Shown here: positions 22,438 through 31,748 of the stretch, piece by piece | Layout of the letters: each line of letters begins with the position of its first letter | Numbering within the stretch: the first letter of the stretch is position 1 | DNA from: Nocardioides sp. | Lineage (GTDB): Bacteria > Actinomycetota > Actinomycetes > Propionibacteriales > Nocardioidaceae | Length of the DNA: 33,245 nucleotides | Assembly (NCBI GenBank): GCA_025924815.1 | Contig: JAICHQ010000033.1 | Coordinates: 1 to 33,245 of the forward strand | Reading direction: 5' to 3' | The notes under the pieces: model-generated | Seen by the model: the letters and a program-made list of their open reading frames with translations, nothing else | Told to the model about the DNA's origin: nothing | Database searches by the model: none | Position numbers and translations under genes: made by a program

Positions 22438-23181
22438 TCAGGCCAGCTGGGTGTCGAAGAAGGCGGCAATGCGCTCCCAGCCGTCGTTGGCGGCGGCGAC
22501 GCGGTACGACGGGCGGTCCACGGTGAACAACGCGTGGCCCGCATCGTCGTACCGGTGGAACTCGTACGCCGACCCCTGGTCGCGCAGGATCTGCTCGAGC
22601 TCGTCGACCTCCTCCGGTGACGGATGGGTGTCCTCGTTCCCGAAGAGGCCGAGGAGGGGCGCCGAGAGGTGCGGAAGCTGGTCGACGAGGTTGGTGATCG
22701 GTCGTTCGGGAGGCACCTCGCCGGTGACGAAGGCGCCGTAGCAGTCCACCGCGGCCTGGAGGTCGAGCCGGCACGCGGCCAGCACGGCGTGGCGGCCGCC
22801 CGAGCAGTGCCCGATCACGCCGACCTTGCCGTTGCTCGTCCCCAGCGCCCGGAGGTACGCCGCGGCGCCACCGACATCGCCCACGAGCCGGTCGTCGGGC
22901 ACGCCGCCCTGGGCGCGCGCCGCCGCAGCGGCGTCGTCGGGATCCGCCCCCGGCGCCTCACGCACGTAGAGGTTGGGGCAGATCGCGTCGTACCCCAGCT
23001 CGGCGAACCGGCGCACCATCTCCTTGGTCGCCCGGTCGTACCCGGGCATGTGGTGGATCACGACCACCCCGCCGCGGGACGGGGCGTCCTGCGCGCCCTC
23101 GGGCCGCGCGAGGTAGGCCTCGACCTCGTCGTCCCCGGCTCCGGTGATGGTCACGGTCGCGGCGCTCAGCGTGTCACTCAT
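22438..23181 (-). CDS. Dienelactone hydrolase-family protein
   Basis: 247 residues, the usual length. Alpha/beta hydrolase features are VVVIHHMPGYD near the N-terminus, the nucleophile elbow IGHCSGGRH with Cys as probable nucleophile, the acid in GNEDTHPS, and the histidine in DDAGHALF. Dienelactone hydrolases open the lactone ring in chlorocatechol breakdown, but many family members act on other esters; the substrate here is unknown. The ATG at 23181 starts MSDTLSAATVTITG. It is the first gene of a four-gene minus-strand unit ending with the ECF42 sigma factor. Confidence 0.88.
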   Translation of the reverse strand: MSDTLSAATVTITGAGDDEVEAYLARPEGAQDAPSRGGVVVIHHMPGYDRATKEMVRRFAELGYDAICPNLYVREAPGADPDDAAAAARAQGGVPDDRLVGDVGGAAAYLRALGTSNGKVGVIGHCSGGRHAVLAACRLDLQAAVDCYGAFVTGEVPPERPITNLVDQLPHLSAPLLGLFGNEDTHPSPEEVDELEQILRDQGSAYEFHRYDDAGHALFTVDRPSYRVAAANDGWERIAAFFDTQLA

Positions 23182-23215
23182 ACCTGGATGAAAGCACTCG
23201 CGGCCCGCCGGACGC

Positions 23216-23249
23216 ACGGAGCCCGCCACCGTGCGGTGGCGGGCTCCGT
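23216..23249 (-). terminator. Strong hairpin terminator after proX
   Basis: A perfect 15-bp GC-rich stem (ACGGAGCCCGCCACC paired with its complement) around a GTGC loop. It lies 18 bases beyond the proX stop and before the next minus-strand gene. No T-run follows, as is common in these genomes. It separates the betaine operon from the dienelactone hydrolase operon. Confidence 0.85.
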
Positions 23250-23267
23250 CGTCGGGTCGGGCTCGGG

Positions 23268-24278
23268 TCAGGAGACCCCGGTGCCCTTCAGCCACGCCGC
23301 GACCTTGTCGGGGTTGGCGTCGATCCACTTCTGAGCGGCGTCGTCGGGCGACATGCCGTCCTGGCCGATGTAGCTGGAGACCGTGTTCTGGTCCTCGTTG
23401 GTCCAGTTGAAGTTCTTGATCAGCGCCACCGCCGGCGAGCCGGAGTCGGCGAACTTCGTCGAGATCAGCTTGTTCAGGTGGTACGGCGGGTAGTCACACG
23501 CGACCTTGGCCGCGTCGTCGTCACATCCCGGCGTCCACTTGGGCAGCTTCACGTGGGCGATCTGGATCGGGTCCTTCACACCCGGCGTCGAAGCACCGTC
23601 GACCTCGGCGTACCACTGCGGGGTGTAGAAGTACGCCAGCAGCGGCGTCTTGTTCTTCTCCGCCGACTTGAAGCTCGTGAGCAGAGCAGCCTCGCTGCCG
23701 CCGACCACGACCTTGTAGTTCAGGTGCAGGTTCTTGACCAGCGCCTCGTCGTTGGTGACGTACGAGGGGTCGCCGTCGAGCAGCTGGCCCTGACCACCGG
23801 ACTCCGAGGTCTTGAACATCGAGGCGTACTTGTTGAGGTTGTGCCAGTCGAGGATGTCGGGGTACTTGTCCGCCATCCACTGGGGCACGAACCAGCCGAT
23901 GAGGCCCTCGTTGCCGGTCAGACCGGCGTCCTCCACGGACTTCTGCTCGTCGATGTACTTCTTGACCAGGTCGGCGTGACCCCAGTTCTCGACGATGGTG
24001 TCGATGTCACCGGACGCCATGCCCTGCCAGCCGACCTCCTCCTTGACGTCGGGGTAGGTGACGTTGCAGCCGAGCTTCTCCTTGGCGATCTGGCCGATCA
24101 CGTGCGCGTTGGACACGTAGCCGGTCCACGGGTTGACCGCGATGCGCAGGTCGCCGCAGCTCGTGCCTCCCGACGTGGTCTTGGTATCGCTGATGTTTCC
24201 GCCGCCGCAGGCGGTCAGGCCGAGGCCGACGACCGCCGCGAGAGCCACCAGCCGCGTACGGGCTGATCCTCGTCCCAT
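23268..24278 (-). CDS. proX: Betaine/choline ABC transporter, substrate-binding lipoprotein
   Basis: 336 residues. It is a lipoprotein: a basic start, a hydrophobic core and the lipobox GLTAC with C24. It belongs to the OpuAC/ProX family of glycine betaine-choline binding proteins: RIAVNPWTGYVSNAHVIG, EVGWQGMASGDIDTIVENWG and QWYAEVDG are typical, and several Trp/Tyr can form the aromatic box for a quaternary ammonium. It is anchored outside the membrane and feeds ProW/ProV. The ATG at 24278 is preferred over a GTG at 24299 because AAAGGG lies at a better distance. It is last in the betB-betA-proV-proW-proX operon, behind a short hairpin in the proW-proX gap. Confidence 0.92.
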   Translation of the reverse strand: MGRGSARTRLVALAAVVGLGLTACGGGNISDTKTTSGGTSCGDLRIAVNPWTGYVSNAHVIGQIAKEKLGCNVTYPDVKEEVGWQGMASGDIDTIVENWGHADLVKKYIDEQKSVEDAGLTGNEGLIGWFVPQWMADKYPDILDWHNLNKYASMFKTSESGGQGQLLDGDPSYVTNDEALVKNLHLNYKVVVGGSEAALLTSFKSAEKNKTPLLAYFYTPQWYAEVDGASTPGVKDPIQIAHVKLPKWTPGCDDDAAKVACDYPPYHLNKLISTKFADSGSPAVALIKNFNWTNEDQNTVSSYIGQDGMSPDDAAQKWIDANPDKVAAWLKGTGVS

Positions 24279-24300
24279 GATGCTGTTTCCCTTTCTCACG

Positions 24301-24319
24301 CTCCGCGACCGCCGCGGAG
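24301..24319 (-). other. Hairpin in the proW-proX gap
   Basis: CTCCGCG and CGCGGAG pair around a 5-base loop, directly before the proX start region. No T-run follows. It may protect or adjust the proX message, since binding proteins are often made in excess of their permease; that role is inference. Confidence 0.4.
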
Positions 24320-24342
24320 GAGTCTTTGTGTGGTGGTGGAGC

Positions 24343-26478
24343 TCATCGCCCTGCCCGGGCCGCGGCGTACCGCGCGATCCGGTCGAGCATCACGCCGAGG
24401 GCCGCGATCGCGACCCCGGCCGCCAGCCCCTTGCCGAACAGCTGTTGCTGGCTGAAGCCCGAGACCACGATGTAGCCGAGGCTGCCGCCGCCGACCATGC
24501 CGCCGATCACGACCATCGACAGCACGTAGAGCAGGCCCTGGTTGGTGGCCAGCACCAGCGACTCACGCGCCATCGGCAGCTGGACCTTCAAGATCATCTG
24601 CCGGCGGGTGCTCCCGCTGGCGCGGGCCGCCTCGACCGTCGTCGGGGCCACGCCCCGGATGCCGTCGGCGACCAGCTTGGTGGCGATCGGGAAGGCGTAC
24701 GCCACGGCTGCGACGATGGCGGTGAACCTGCTGGGCTGGAACAGGGCCAGCGCCGGGACCAGGTACACGAAGGGCGGGATCACCTGGAAGGCGTCCAGGA
24801 CCGGCCGGATGACCACGTCCGCCTGCCGGCTGCGCCCCATCGTCACCCCGAGCCACACGGCGAGCAGCATCACCAGGGCGGTGGCGAGCAGGGTCATCGC
24901 GAGGGTGACCATGGCGTCGTTCCACAGGCCCGTGCCGTAGATGACCGCCTCGCAGATGACGGTCGGGATCAGCGGGCGCCACCCGCCGAGCACGTAGGCC
25001 ACGGCGAGCAGCACCAGCGCCATCACCCACCAGGGCGACTCGGCCAGCAGGTTCTGCAGTGGGTTGATCAGCCAGGTGGTGACGTCGTTCTTGAGGCCGA
25101 TCGTGAACGTGTCGATGTGGTCGATCAGCCAGTTGGTGAAGTCGTTGATCGCGTTGGTGAGGTTGGCGCCGCTGATCCACTTCAGCACCGGGGTGTTGTC
25201 GACGTTGGGGAAGATGGCGTAGTCGAGCTGGAGCCTCGAGAGCCACAGGCAGAACACGACGGGGATGAGCAGCACGCCCATCACGAGCGCCCGGCCGCTT
25301 CGGGTCAGGCGCGGCAGGTGCTGGCCCCGGCCGGCCTCCTCGGTGGCCCAGCGGGGAAGCCGCTCGAGCGCGACTCCCGCGAGCATCACCCCCATGCCGC
25401 TGGTCGAGGCGACCTGGCTCTGTCCGCTCGCGGCACGCTCGCTGGCCGCGGTGGTGGTGCGGTCGAGCATGATCGCCATCAGCACGATGGCGAGGCCGGC
25501 GACGGAGGCCGCGCCGACGTTCTCGATCTGCAGGGCCGCGACGACCGGCTTGCCGAGACCGGGGCCGTTGACCAGCGCCGCGATGGTGGCCATCGACAGG
25601 GCGGCCATCGTGCACTGGTTGATGCCGACCACGATGGTACGGCGCGCCATCGGCAGCTGTACCTGACGCAGCATCTGCATCTTCGTCAGCCCCATCGAGC
25701 GGGCCGCCTCGATCGTGGTCGGGGAGACCGACTTGATCGCGTGCTCGGTGATCCGCACGATCGGCGGCAGCGCGTAGATGATCGTCAGGACGACGGCGGC
25801 CGACGGCCCGATGCCGAAGAACAGAGCCATCGGCGCCAGGTAGCAGAACGGCGGCATCGTCTGCATGATGTCGAGGATCGGGGTGATCACCGTCGACGTC
25901 GTCTTGTTACGGGCCATCCCGATGCCGATCGGCAGCCCGATGATGATGCAGATGACGACAGAGACGATGGTGACGATCAGCAGGTCCATGCTGTCGGGCC
26001 ACAGGCCGAAGACGCCGAACAGCAGCATCGAGATCGTGACCAGGATCGTCGAGCGGAGCCCGGCCAGCACGTAGGTGATCCACGCCACCAGCGCCACCAC
26101 GCCCAGCCAGCCGATCTCGGGCGTCGGCCGCGGGAACGCCGGAATGCTGATCAGCTTCTGGAGCTGCTGGACCACCCAGTTGCTGAAGTCGCCGATCGTG
26201 CCCAGCACGCTGCCGAAGAACCAGTTGTCCCCGCCGTGGAGCTGGACCCAGTCGCGCGCATCGTTGAGCTTGCGGTGCAGCTCGGTGGTGTCCTGGATGC
26301 CCATGGCCTTGGTCATCTTGTTCTTCAGTGAGAAGAACAGGACCAGCCAGACGATCAGGACACCGAGCAGCTTCAGCCCGGTACGCCGTGGCTTGCGCGG
26401 GTCGACGTACGGCTGCTCCTCCTTGGGCGCGGACGCCTCGGGCGGCGGCGGCGCCTCGAGGGTGTCGACGGCGGTCAC
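24343..26478 (-). CDS. proW: Betaine/choline ABC transporter permease, two ProW-type domains in one chain
   Basis: 711 residues, about twice the length of a usual ProW. There are two complete permease domains. The first (about 160-340) has the EAA loop [20 protein letters not shown] (258-277). The second (about 520-700) has [20 protein letters not shown] (617-636). Each is preceded by a P-P-F-x-Y-L motif ([15 protein letters not shown] and [14 protein letters not shown]). The copies are clearly homologous but diverged, so this is an old tandem fusion supplying the whole membrane dimer. It is in the inner membrane, driven by ProV. The GTG at 26478 overlaps the proV stop (GTGA). Confidence 0.92.
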   Translation of the reverse strand: MTAVDTLEAPPPPEASAPKEEQPYVDPRKPRRTGLKLLGVLIVWLVLFFSLKNKMTKAMGIQDTTELHRKLNDARDWVQLHGGDNWFFGSVLGTIGDFSNWVVQQLQKLISIPAFPRPTPEIGWLGVVALVAWITYVLAGLRSTILVTISMLLFGVFGLWPDSMDLLIVTIVSVVICIIIGLPIGIGMARNKTTSTVITPILDIMQTMPPFCYLAPMALFFGIGPSAAVVLTIIYALPPIVRITEHAIKSVSPTTIEAARSMGLTKMQMLRQVQLPMARRTIVVGINQCTMAALSMATIAALVNGPGLGKPVVAALQIENVGAASVAGLAIVLMAIMLDRTTTAASERAASGQSQVASTSGMGVMLAGVALERLPRWATEEAGRGQHLPRLTRSGRALVMGVLLIPVVFCLWLSRLQLDYAIFPNVDNTPVLKWISGANLTNAINDFTNWLIDHIDTFTIGLKNDVTTWLINPLQNLLAESPWWVMALVLLAVAYVLGGWRPLIPTVICEAVIYGTGLWNDAMVTLAMTLLATALVMLLAVWLGVTMGRSRQADVVIRPVLDAFQVIPPFVYLVPALALFQPSRFTAIVAAVAYAFPIATKLVADGIRGVAPTTVEAARASGSTRRQMILKVQLPMARESLVLATNQGLLYVLSMVVIGGMVGGGSLGYIVVSGFSQQQLFGKGLAAGVAIAALGVMLDRIARYAAARAGR

Positions 26479-27560
26479 GCCCGCTCCTCGGCGACCACGA
26501 CGCGCAGGATGTCCTGGTCGTCGACGACCCCGACGACCTTGTCGCCGTCGACCACCCGGCAGGGGCCGTCGTGGTCGAGGACGACCCGGGCCGCGTCGCG
26601 CACGATCTGGTCGGACCGCAACGTCGGGCCGTCGGTCGGGACCGCGCCGGCCTCGGCCGGACGCATCACCCACTTCAGCGTCAGCACGTGGGACTTGGGG
26701 ACGTCGCTGGTGAAGTCGCGGACGTAGTCGTCGGCCGGCACCGCGACCACCTCGTCCGGCGTACCGATCTGGACGATCTCCCCGTCGCGCATGATCAGGA
26801 TCCGGTCACCCAGCTTGAGCGCCTCGGCGAGGTCGTGGGTGATGAAGACCATCGTCTTGCCGACCTCCTCGTGCAGCCGGATGACCTCGTTCTGCATGTC
26901 GCGGCGGATCAACGGGTCGAGGGCCGAGAAAGGCTCGTCGAACATCATGATGTCGGGGTCCGAGGCCAGCGCGCGGGCCAGGCCGACACGCTGCTGCATG
27001 CCGCCGGAGAGCTGGTCGGGGAAGTTGTTCTCGTAGCCGGAGAGGCCGACCAGGTCGACCATCTCCTGCGCCCGGTTGCGGCGCTGGCCCTTGCCCTCGC
27101 CGCGCACCTCGAGCCCGAAGCCGACGTTGTCGATGACCTTGCGGTGAGGGAGCAGGCCGAAGTGCTGGAAGACCATCGAGACCCGCTTGCGGCGGGTGTC
27201 GAGCAGCGCCCGGTCGGACATCGCGGTGACGTCGTCGCCGTACAGCTCGACGGTGCCGGCGGTCGGCTCGATCAGGCGGGTGAGCAGCCGGACGAGGGTG
27301 GACTTGCCCGAGCCCGACAGGCCCATCACCACGAAGACCTCGCCGGGGGCGACGTCGAAGGAGACGTCGCGGATGCCGACGACGTGTCCGGTCTTCTCCT
27401 GCAGCTCCTTGCGGGAGAGGTGGGCCTGCTCGGTCTGCATGATCTTGTCGGCGCGCGGCCCGAAGATCTTCCACAGACCGTCGACCCGGACGGCGACGTC
27501 ACCGTCCGCAGCCCGCGCCTTCGACGGTGCGGCCGCGGCGGGTTCGGCAGTCGTGCTCAT
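26475..27560 (-). CDS. proV: Betaine/choline ABC transporter, ATP-binding protein
   Basis: 361 residues. ABC motifs in order: Walker [10 protein letters not shown] (80-88), Q-loop Q132 in [12 protein letters not shown], signature LSGGMQQR (184-191), Walker B IMMFDEP (204-210), and switch H242. The insertion between strands 1 and 2 ([20 protein letters not shown]) is a mark of the ProV/OpuAA family. The C-terminal ~60 residues (300-360) look like one CBS-type module ([19 protein letters not shown]), which in relatives senses ionic strength or nucleotides. The ATG at 27560 has GGAGGAA upstream and overlaps the betA stop (ATGA). Confidence 0.95.
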   Translation of the reverse strand: MSTTAEPAAAAPSKARAADGDVAVRVDGLWKIFGPRADKIMQTEQAHLSRKELQEKTGHVVGIRDVSFDVAPGEVFVVMGLSGSGKSTLVRLLTRLIEPTAGTVELYGDDVTAMSDRALLDTRRKRVSMVFQHFGLLPHRKVIDNVGFGLEVRGEGKGQRRNRAQEMVDLVGLSGYENNFPDQLSGGMQQRVGLARALASDPDIMMFDEPFSALDPLIRRDMQNEVIRLHEEVGKTMVFITHDLAEALKLGDRILIMRDGEIVQIGTPDEVVAVPADDYVRDFTSDVPKSHVLTLKWVMRPAEAGAVPTDGPTLRSDQIVRDAARVVLDHDGPCRVVDGDKVVGVVDDQDILRVVVAEERA

Positions 27561-29254
27561 GATGGTTCCTCCGGGTTGCGTTGGTCGCCGGGTGGGTAGA
27601 GGGGGCTGCCGTCGCGGTAGCGGTACCACGGCACGTCGGCGGCCGGTAGCGGTGTGTTGCCGGCGATCAGGTCGGCGGACTTCTCGGCAACCATCATCAC
27701 CGGAGCGTAGATGTTGCCGTTGGTCACGAAGGGAAAGACCGAGGCGTCGACGACGCGCAGGCCCTCGAGGCCGTGGACGCCCATCGTGGAGGGATCGACG
27801 ACGGCGTCGGCCTCGGTGCCCATCTTGGCCGTGCACGACGGGTGGAGCGCGGTCTCGGCGTCGCGGCGCACCCAGTCCAGGATCTCCTCGTCGGTCTCGA
27901 CGGCCGCCCCCGGCGAGATCTCGCCGTCGTTGTACGCCGCGAGGCCGGGCTGGGCGAGGATGGTGCGCGCCACGCGGATGGCCTCGACCCACTCCTTGCG
28001 GTCGTTGGGGGTCGACAGGTAGTTGAACAGCATCGAGGGGTGCTCGCGCGGGTCGGTCGAGCGGATCTTCACGTGGCCGCGGGTGTCGGCGTACATCGGG
28101 CCGATGTGCACCTGGTAGCCGTGGCCCTCGGCCGGCACCGACCCGTCGTACCGGATGGCGACCGGGAGGAAGTGGAACATCAGGTTGGGGTAGTCGACCT
28201 CGTCGTTGCTGCGGACGAAGCCGCCGCCCTCGAAGTGGTTGGTGGCGCCCAGGCCGCGGCGGTGGAACAGCCACTCGTAGCCGATCTTGGGGCGCGCGCG
28301 GTAGCGCAGACCCGGCGCGATCGAGACCGGTTGCTTCGAGGAGTGCTGGACGTAGACCTCGAGGTGGTCCTGGAGGTTCTGCCCGACCCCCGGGACGTCG
28401 GCGACGACGTCGATGCCGAGCCGGCGGAGGTCGTCGGCGTTGCCGACCCCCGACAGCTGCAGGAGCTGCGGGGTGTTGATGGCACCGCCGCACAGGATGA
28501 TCTCGCCGGCGTCGACCTGCCGGCTCAGCCGGCCGCCGCGCCGGTAGTCGACGCCCACCGCGCGCTTGCCCCGGAACCGGATGCCGGTCACGAAGGACAG
28601 CGTGTGGACGGTGAGGTTCTTGCGATGGAGCACCGGATGCAGGTACGCGCGAGCGGCCGAGAGCCGCCGTCCGCGGTGGAGGTTGCGGTCGAAGCGCGCG
28701 AACCCCTCCTGCCGGTAGCCGTTCACGTCGTCGGTCATGGGGTAGCCGGCGTCCTGGGCGGCCTGGAAGAACGCCCCGAAGAGTGGGTTCTCCGCCGGGC
28801 CCCGCTCCAGCACGAGCGGGCCGTCGCCGCCGCGCCACTCGTCGGCGCCCGCGAGACAGGTCTCCATCCGCTTGAAGTAGGGCAGACAGTGCAGGTAGTC
28901 CCACTCCGCCATCCCCGGCTCGGAGCCCCACCGCTGGTAGTCCATCGGGTTGCCGCGCTGGAAGATCATCCCGTTGATGCTGCTCGAGCCGCCGAGCACC
29001 TTGCCGCGGGCGTGGTAGATGCGTCGGTTGTTCATGTGGGGCTCGGGGTCCGACTCGTACTTCCAGTCGTAGAGCCGGTTGCCGATCGGGATGGTGAGCG
29101 CCGCCGGCATGTGGATGAACGGATCCATCCGGAAGTCCGAGCGCCCCGCCTCGAGCACCAGCACGCTGGTGCCCGGGTCTGCCGAGAGGCGGTTGGCCAG
29201 CGCGCAACCGGCCGAGCCACCGCCCACGATCACGACGTCGTAGCGCTCCGTCAT
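27557..29254 (-). CDS. betA: GMC oxidoreductase, choline dehydrogenase-like
   Basis: 565 residues. FAD-binding motif [17 protein letters not shown] (7-23), GMC signature [14 protein letters not shown] and second signature [15 protein letters not shown]. The catalytic histidine is H471 in HPSCTAKMG. It would oxidise choline to betaine aldehyde, and the next enzyme, BetB, is directly upstream with a 4-base gap. One point differs from E. coli BetA: NGNLNAP is NGNIYAP here, with Tyr (about 516) where choline-oxidising enzymes usually have Asn. The operon context (BetB, ProVWX) still makes choline the best substrate guess. The ATG at 29254 is chosen because the FAD motif begins at the expected distance. 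Confidence 0.88.
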   Translation of the reverse strand: MTERYDVVIVGGGSAGCALANRLSADPGTSVLVLEAGRSDFRMDPFIHMPAALTIPIGNRLYDWKYESDPEPHMNNRRIYHARGKVLGGSSSINGMIFQRGNPMDYQRWGSEPGMAEWDYLHCLPYFKRMETCLAGADEWRGGDGPLVLERGPAENPLFGAFFQAAQDAGYPMTDDVNGYRQEGFARFDRNLHRGRRLSAARAYLHPVLHRKNLTVHTLSFVTGIRFRGKRAVGVDYRRGGRLSRQVDAGEIILCGGAINTPQLLQLSGVGNADDLRRLGIDVVADVPGVGQNLQDHLEVYVQHSSKQPVSIAPGLRYRARPKIGYEWLFHRRGLGATNHFEGGGFVRSNDEVDYPNLMFHFLPVAIRYDGSVPAEGHGYQVHIGPMYADTRGHVKIRSTDPREHPSMLFNYLSTPNDRKEWVEAIRVARTILAQPGLAAYNDGEISPGAAVETDEEILDWVRRDAETALHPSCTAKMGTEADAVVDPSTMGVHGLEGLRVVDASVFPFVTNGNIYAPVMMVAEKSADLIAGNTPLPAADVPWYRYRDGSPLYPPGDQRNPEEPS

Positions 29255-29258
29255 CCGA

Positions 29259-30752
29259 TCACCCGTCCGTCGCCGTCTCGGATGCCCCGTCGAACCACCG
29301 CTGCTCGGCGGGCCGGATGTTGTGCCACACGTGCTTGGTCTCCCGGTACTCGGCGAGCCCCGCCTCACCGAGCTCGCGCCCGAAGCCGGACTGCTTGTAG
29401 CCGCCCCACTCGGACTGAGGGACGTAGGGGTGGTAGTCGTTGATCCACACGGTGCCCATCCGCAGCCGGGCGGCGACGCGCTGGGCCTTGCCGGCGTCCT
29501 GGGTCCACACCGCGCCGGCCAGGCCGTACATGCTGTCGTTGGCGATCGTGACCGCCTCGTCCTCGCCCTCGAAGGTCTCGACGGTGAGCACCGGGCCGAA
29601 CGACTCGTCCTGGGCCACGCTCATGCTGCTCCGCACGCCGTCCAGCACGGTCGGCAGGTCGTAGAAGCCGTCGGCCAGCGCGGGGTCGTCGGGCGCCGAT
29701 CCGCCGCAGCGCAGGACGGCGCCCTCGGCGATGCCGGCGGCGACGTACGCCGCGACCTTCTCGCGGTGGGCGGCGCTGATCAGGGCACCGGTCTCGGCCT
29801 TGTCGTCGTGCGGACCGCCGAGACGGATCAGCTGCGCGCGCTCGACGAGCCGGTCGACGAAGCTGTCGTGGATCGATGCCTCGACCAGGAGTCGCGCGCC
29901 GGCCGAGCAGACCTGGCCGGAGTGCAGGAAGACCGCAGTCAGCGCGTAGTCGAGGGCGACGTCGAGGTCGGCGTCGGCGAAGACGATGTTGGGGTTCTTG
30001 CCGCCGAGCTCGAGGGCGACCTTCTTCACGGTGGCCGACGCGGCCGCCATCAATGCGCGGCCCGTCTGGACCCCACCGGTGAACGAGACCAGGTCGACGC
30101 GAGGGTCGGTGCCGAGGGGAGCGCCCGCCTGCGGTCCGGCGCCGAGCACGAGGTTGCCGACGCCCGGGGGCAAGCCGGCCTCCTCGAGCAGGCGCATCAT
30201 CAGGATCGAGGTGTGCGGCGTGAGCTCGCTGGGCTTGAGGACGAACGTGTTGCCGGCAGCCAGGCAGGGCGCGACCTTCCACGAGGCCTGGAGCAGCGGG
30301 TAGTTCCAGGGGGCGATCAGGCCGCAGACGCCGACCGGCTCGTGCACGATCCGGCTGATGACGTCGGGGTTGCCGGTGTCGACGACGCGCCCGGCGTCCT
30401 CGGCCGCCACATGGCCGTAGTAGCGGAACACCGAGACGACGTCGGCCAAATCGTACCGGCCCTCGACGAGTCGCTTCCCGGTGTCACGGGACTCGGCAAG
30501 AGCGACCTCCTCGGCGTCGCGTTCGAGCAGGTCGGCGACGCGCAGCAGCAGGTCACCACGCTCGCGGGCCGACGTCTCCGGCCAGGGCCCCTCGTGGAAG
30601 GCGCGGTACGCCGCGGCGATCGCGAGGTCGGTGTCGGCAGCGGTGGCCTCGTCGACCTCGGCGACGAGCGTCCCGTCGGCGGGGCAGTGGATCGACCGGC
30701 GTCCGCCGGCCGCGGCAGCGGTCCACGCCCCGTCCACGTACAGCTCAGGCAT
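29259..30752 (-). CDS. betB: Betaine-aldehyde dehydrogenase (NAD-dependent ALDH family)
   Basis: 497 residues. ALDH active-site residues are all present: N150 in [10 protein letters not shown]248 in LELGGKNP, C282 in [11 protein letters not shown], plus the cofactor lysine in VLKPSE (173) and FTGG (224-227). It oxidises betaine aldehyde to glycine betaine. It is first of the betB-betA-proV-proW-proX operon. It is preceded by a good promoter (30840-30867) and the composite operator (30789-30824), so its expression should depend on the adjacent IclR protein. AGGAGGGG lies somewhat far (about 13 bases) from the ATG at 30752. Other amino-aldehydes cannot be ruled out as substrates. Confidence 0.9.
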   Translation of the reverse strand: MPELYVDGAWTAAAAGGRRSIHCPADGTLVAEVDEATAADTDLAIAAAYRAFHEGPWPETSARERGDLLLRVADLLERDAEEVALAESRDTGKRLVEGRYDLADVVSVFRYYGHVAAEDAGRVVDTGNPDVISRIVHEPVGVCGLIAPWNYPLLQASWKVAPCLAAGNTFVLKPSELTPHTSILMMRLLEEAGLPPGVGNLVLGAGPQAGAPLGTDPRVDLVSFTGGVQTGRALMAAASATVKKVALELGGKNPNIVFADADLDVALDYALTAVFLHSGQVCSAGARLLVEASIHDSFVDRLVERAQLIRLGGPHDDKAETGALISAAHREKVAAYVAAGIAEGAVLRCGGSAPDDPALADGFYDLPTVLDGVRSSMSVAQDESFGPVLTVETFEGEDEAVTIANDSMYGLAGAVWTQDAGKAQRVAARLRMGTVWINDYHPYVPQSEWGGYKQSGFGRELGEAGLAEYRETKHVWHNIRPAEQRWFDGASETATDG

Positions 30753-30788
30753 CGACGTCGCCCATTCCCCTCCTCGCAGCCGACACGA

Positions 30789-30824
30789 GTTGCGTGATCT
30801 GCAACTCGATGCTCATGCCGCAAC
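30789..30824. promoter_or_regulatory. Composite IclR-type operator, copy B (betB)
   Basis: GTTGC-GTGATCT-GCAAC (30789-30805, perfect arms), a 2-bp gap, then GATGC-N7-GCAAC (30808-30824). It is the same 17+2+17 layout as copies A and C. On the minus strand it lies roughly +10 to +45 relative to the expected start of transcription, between promoter and betB start codon, so a bound protein would block elongation. Confidence 0.75.
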
Positions 30825-30839
30825 GATCTCTTAAACGGG

Positions 30840-30867
30840 AGGATAGGTGACCTGGGCCACACGTCAA
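30840..30867 (-). promoter_or_regulatory. Promoter of the betB operon
   Basis: On the minus strand TTGACG (30867-30862) and TATCCT (30845-30840) are separated by 16 bases, a good match to a housekeeping promoter. Transcription would begin near 30833, upstream of operator copy B. Confidence 0.65.
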
Positions 30868-30880
30868 GGGCAGGGCCCAG
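30852..30880 (-). terminator. Weak hairpin after iclR
   Basis: CTGGGCC and GGCCCAG pair around a 15-base loop, about 20 bases after the iclR stop. The stem overlaps the betB -35 region. A role as iclR terminator is possible but the long loop makes it weak. Confidence 0.3.
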
Positions 30881-30899
30881 AAACCCACCGCGTCGCGGC

Positions 30900-31685
30900 T
30901 CAGCTGCGTCGACCCCAGCCGAGCCGGTGCGAGACCTCGAGCGCCGCGGCGACCATGACGGGCACGACCTCGTCCAGGCGCTCTCGGGTGAGCCGGAAGG
31001 TCGGTCCGGAGATGCTCATGGAGGCGATGATGTCGCCGTGCGCGCTCCGGATCGGGGCCGCCGCCGCGGTGAGACCCGCCTCGAGCTCGTCGATCGCGAG
31101 CGCGTAGCCCAGGCGGCGTACCTCCGCCAGCTCCTCGCGCAACCGGCTCCGCGAGGTGACGGTGGCCGCGGTGAAGTGCGGCAGGTCGGGCAGGGCCGCG
31201 GCGAAGTCCTCGTCGGAGAGCTCGCTGAGCAGGACCTTGCCGTTGCTGGTGGCGTGCAGCGGGATGCGCTGGCCCACCCAGTTGTGGGACTGCAGCGCCG
31301 ACGAGCCGGCCACCTGGTCGAGGTAGAGCGCGGACTCCTCGGACCGGACGGTGATGTTCACCGTCTCACCGGTGTCGCCCGCGAGCTGGCGCGCGACCGG
31401 GCGCGCTTCGCTGACGACGTCCAGCCGGGCGGTCGTTGCTCCGGCCAGGCGCAGGTTGCCGACGCCGAGCCGGTACCGTCCGCGGTCGTTGACCTGCTCG
31501 ACGAGGCGGTGCGTCTCCAGCGTGGCCAGGAGCCGGAACGCCGTCGACTTGTGGACCTGCAGACCGGCGGCGATCTCGGTCACACTGGACTCGCCGCCCC
31601 GTGCCAGCAGCTCGAGGATCGTGATCGCCCGGTCGACCGACTGGACCGGCGCCCCCCCGTTCGGGGGGCTCTCGACGGCGGACAT
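30900..31685 (-). CDS. IclR-family regulator, probable controller of betaine catabolism
   Basis: 261 residues. The N-terminal winged helix-turn-helix (about 15-75) includes VDRAITILELLARGG, VTEIAAGLQVHKSTAFRLLATL and GRYRLG. The C-terminal IclR effector domain (about 85-255) includes HATSNGKVLLSEL and SMSISGPTFRLT, typical of the family. It acts as a tetramer or dimer of dimers, fitting the two-palindrome operator. Copies of that operator precede its own gene, betB, and the dimethylglycine dehydrogenase operon. The effector is probably choline, betaine or a demethylation product (inference). The ATG at 31685 is the only start giving a normal N-terminus. It sits between the purU-mttB and bet units, all on the minus strand. 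Confidence 0.92.
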   Translation of the reverse strand: MSAVESPPNGGAPVQSVDRAITILELLARGGESSVTEIAAGLQVHKSTAFRLLATLETHRLVEQVNDRGRYRLGVGNLRLAGATTARLDVVSEARPVARQLAGDTGETVNITVRSEESALYLDQVAGSSALQSHNWVGQRIPLHATSNGKVLLSELSDEDFAAALPDLPHFTAATVTSRSRLREELAEVRRLGYALAIDELEAGLTAAAAPIRSAHGDIIASMSISGPTFRLTRERLDEVVPVMVAAALEVSHRLGWGRRS

Positions 31686-31705
31686 GGGGCGCAGCCTAGG
31701 TCACA

Positions 31706-31741
31706 GTTGCGCATCGCGCGACCTGTCCCTCGACACGCAAC
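31706..31741. promoter_or_regulatory. Composite IclR-type operator, copy C (iclR)
   Basis: GTTGC-GCATCGC-GCGAC (31706-31722), a 2-bp gap, then GTCCC-N7-GCAAC (31725-31741). It lies 21-56 bases upstream of the iclR start, in the short gap after purU, pointing to autoregulation. It is the most degenerate of the three copies. Confidence 0.6.
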
Positions 31742-31748
31742 AACCGAC

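Noticed and set aside
24133..26331. 732-codon plus-strand frame opposite proW
   Set aside because: His/Asp/Arg-rich antisense shadow without any domain.
26475..29207. Apparent 910-residue fusion upstream of ProV
   Set aside because: The extra N-terminal part is an out-of-frame reading of betA; ProV has its own ATG at 27560 with a good ribosome site.
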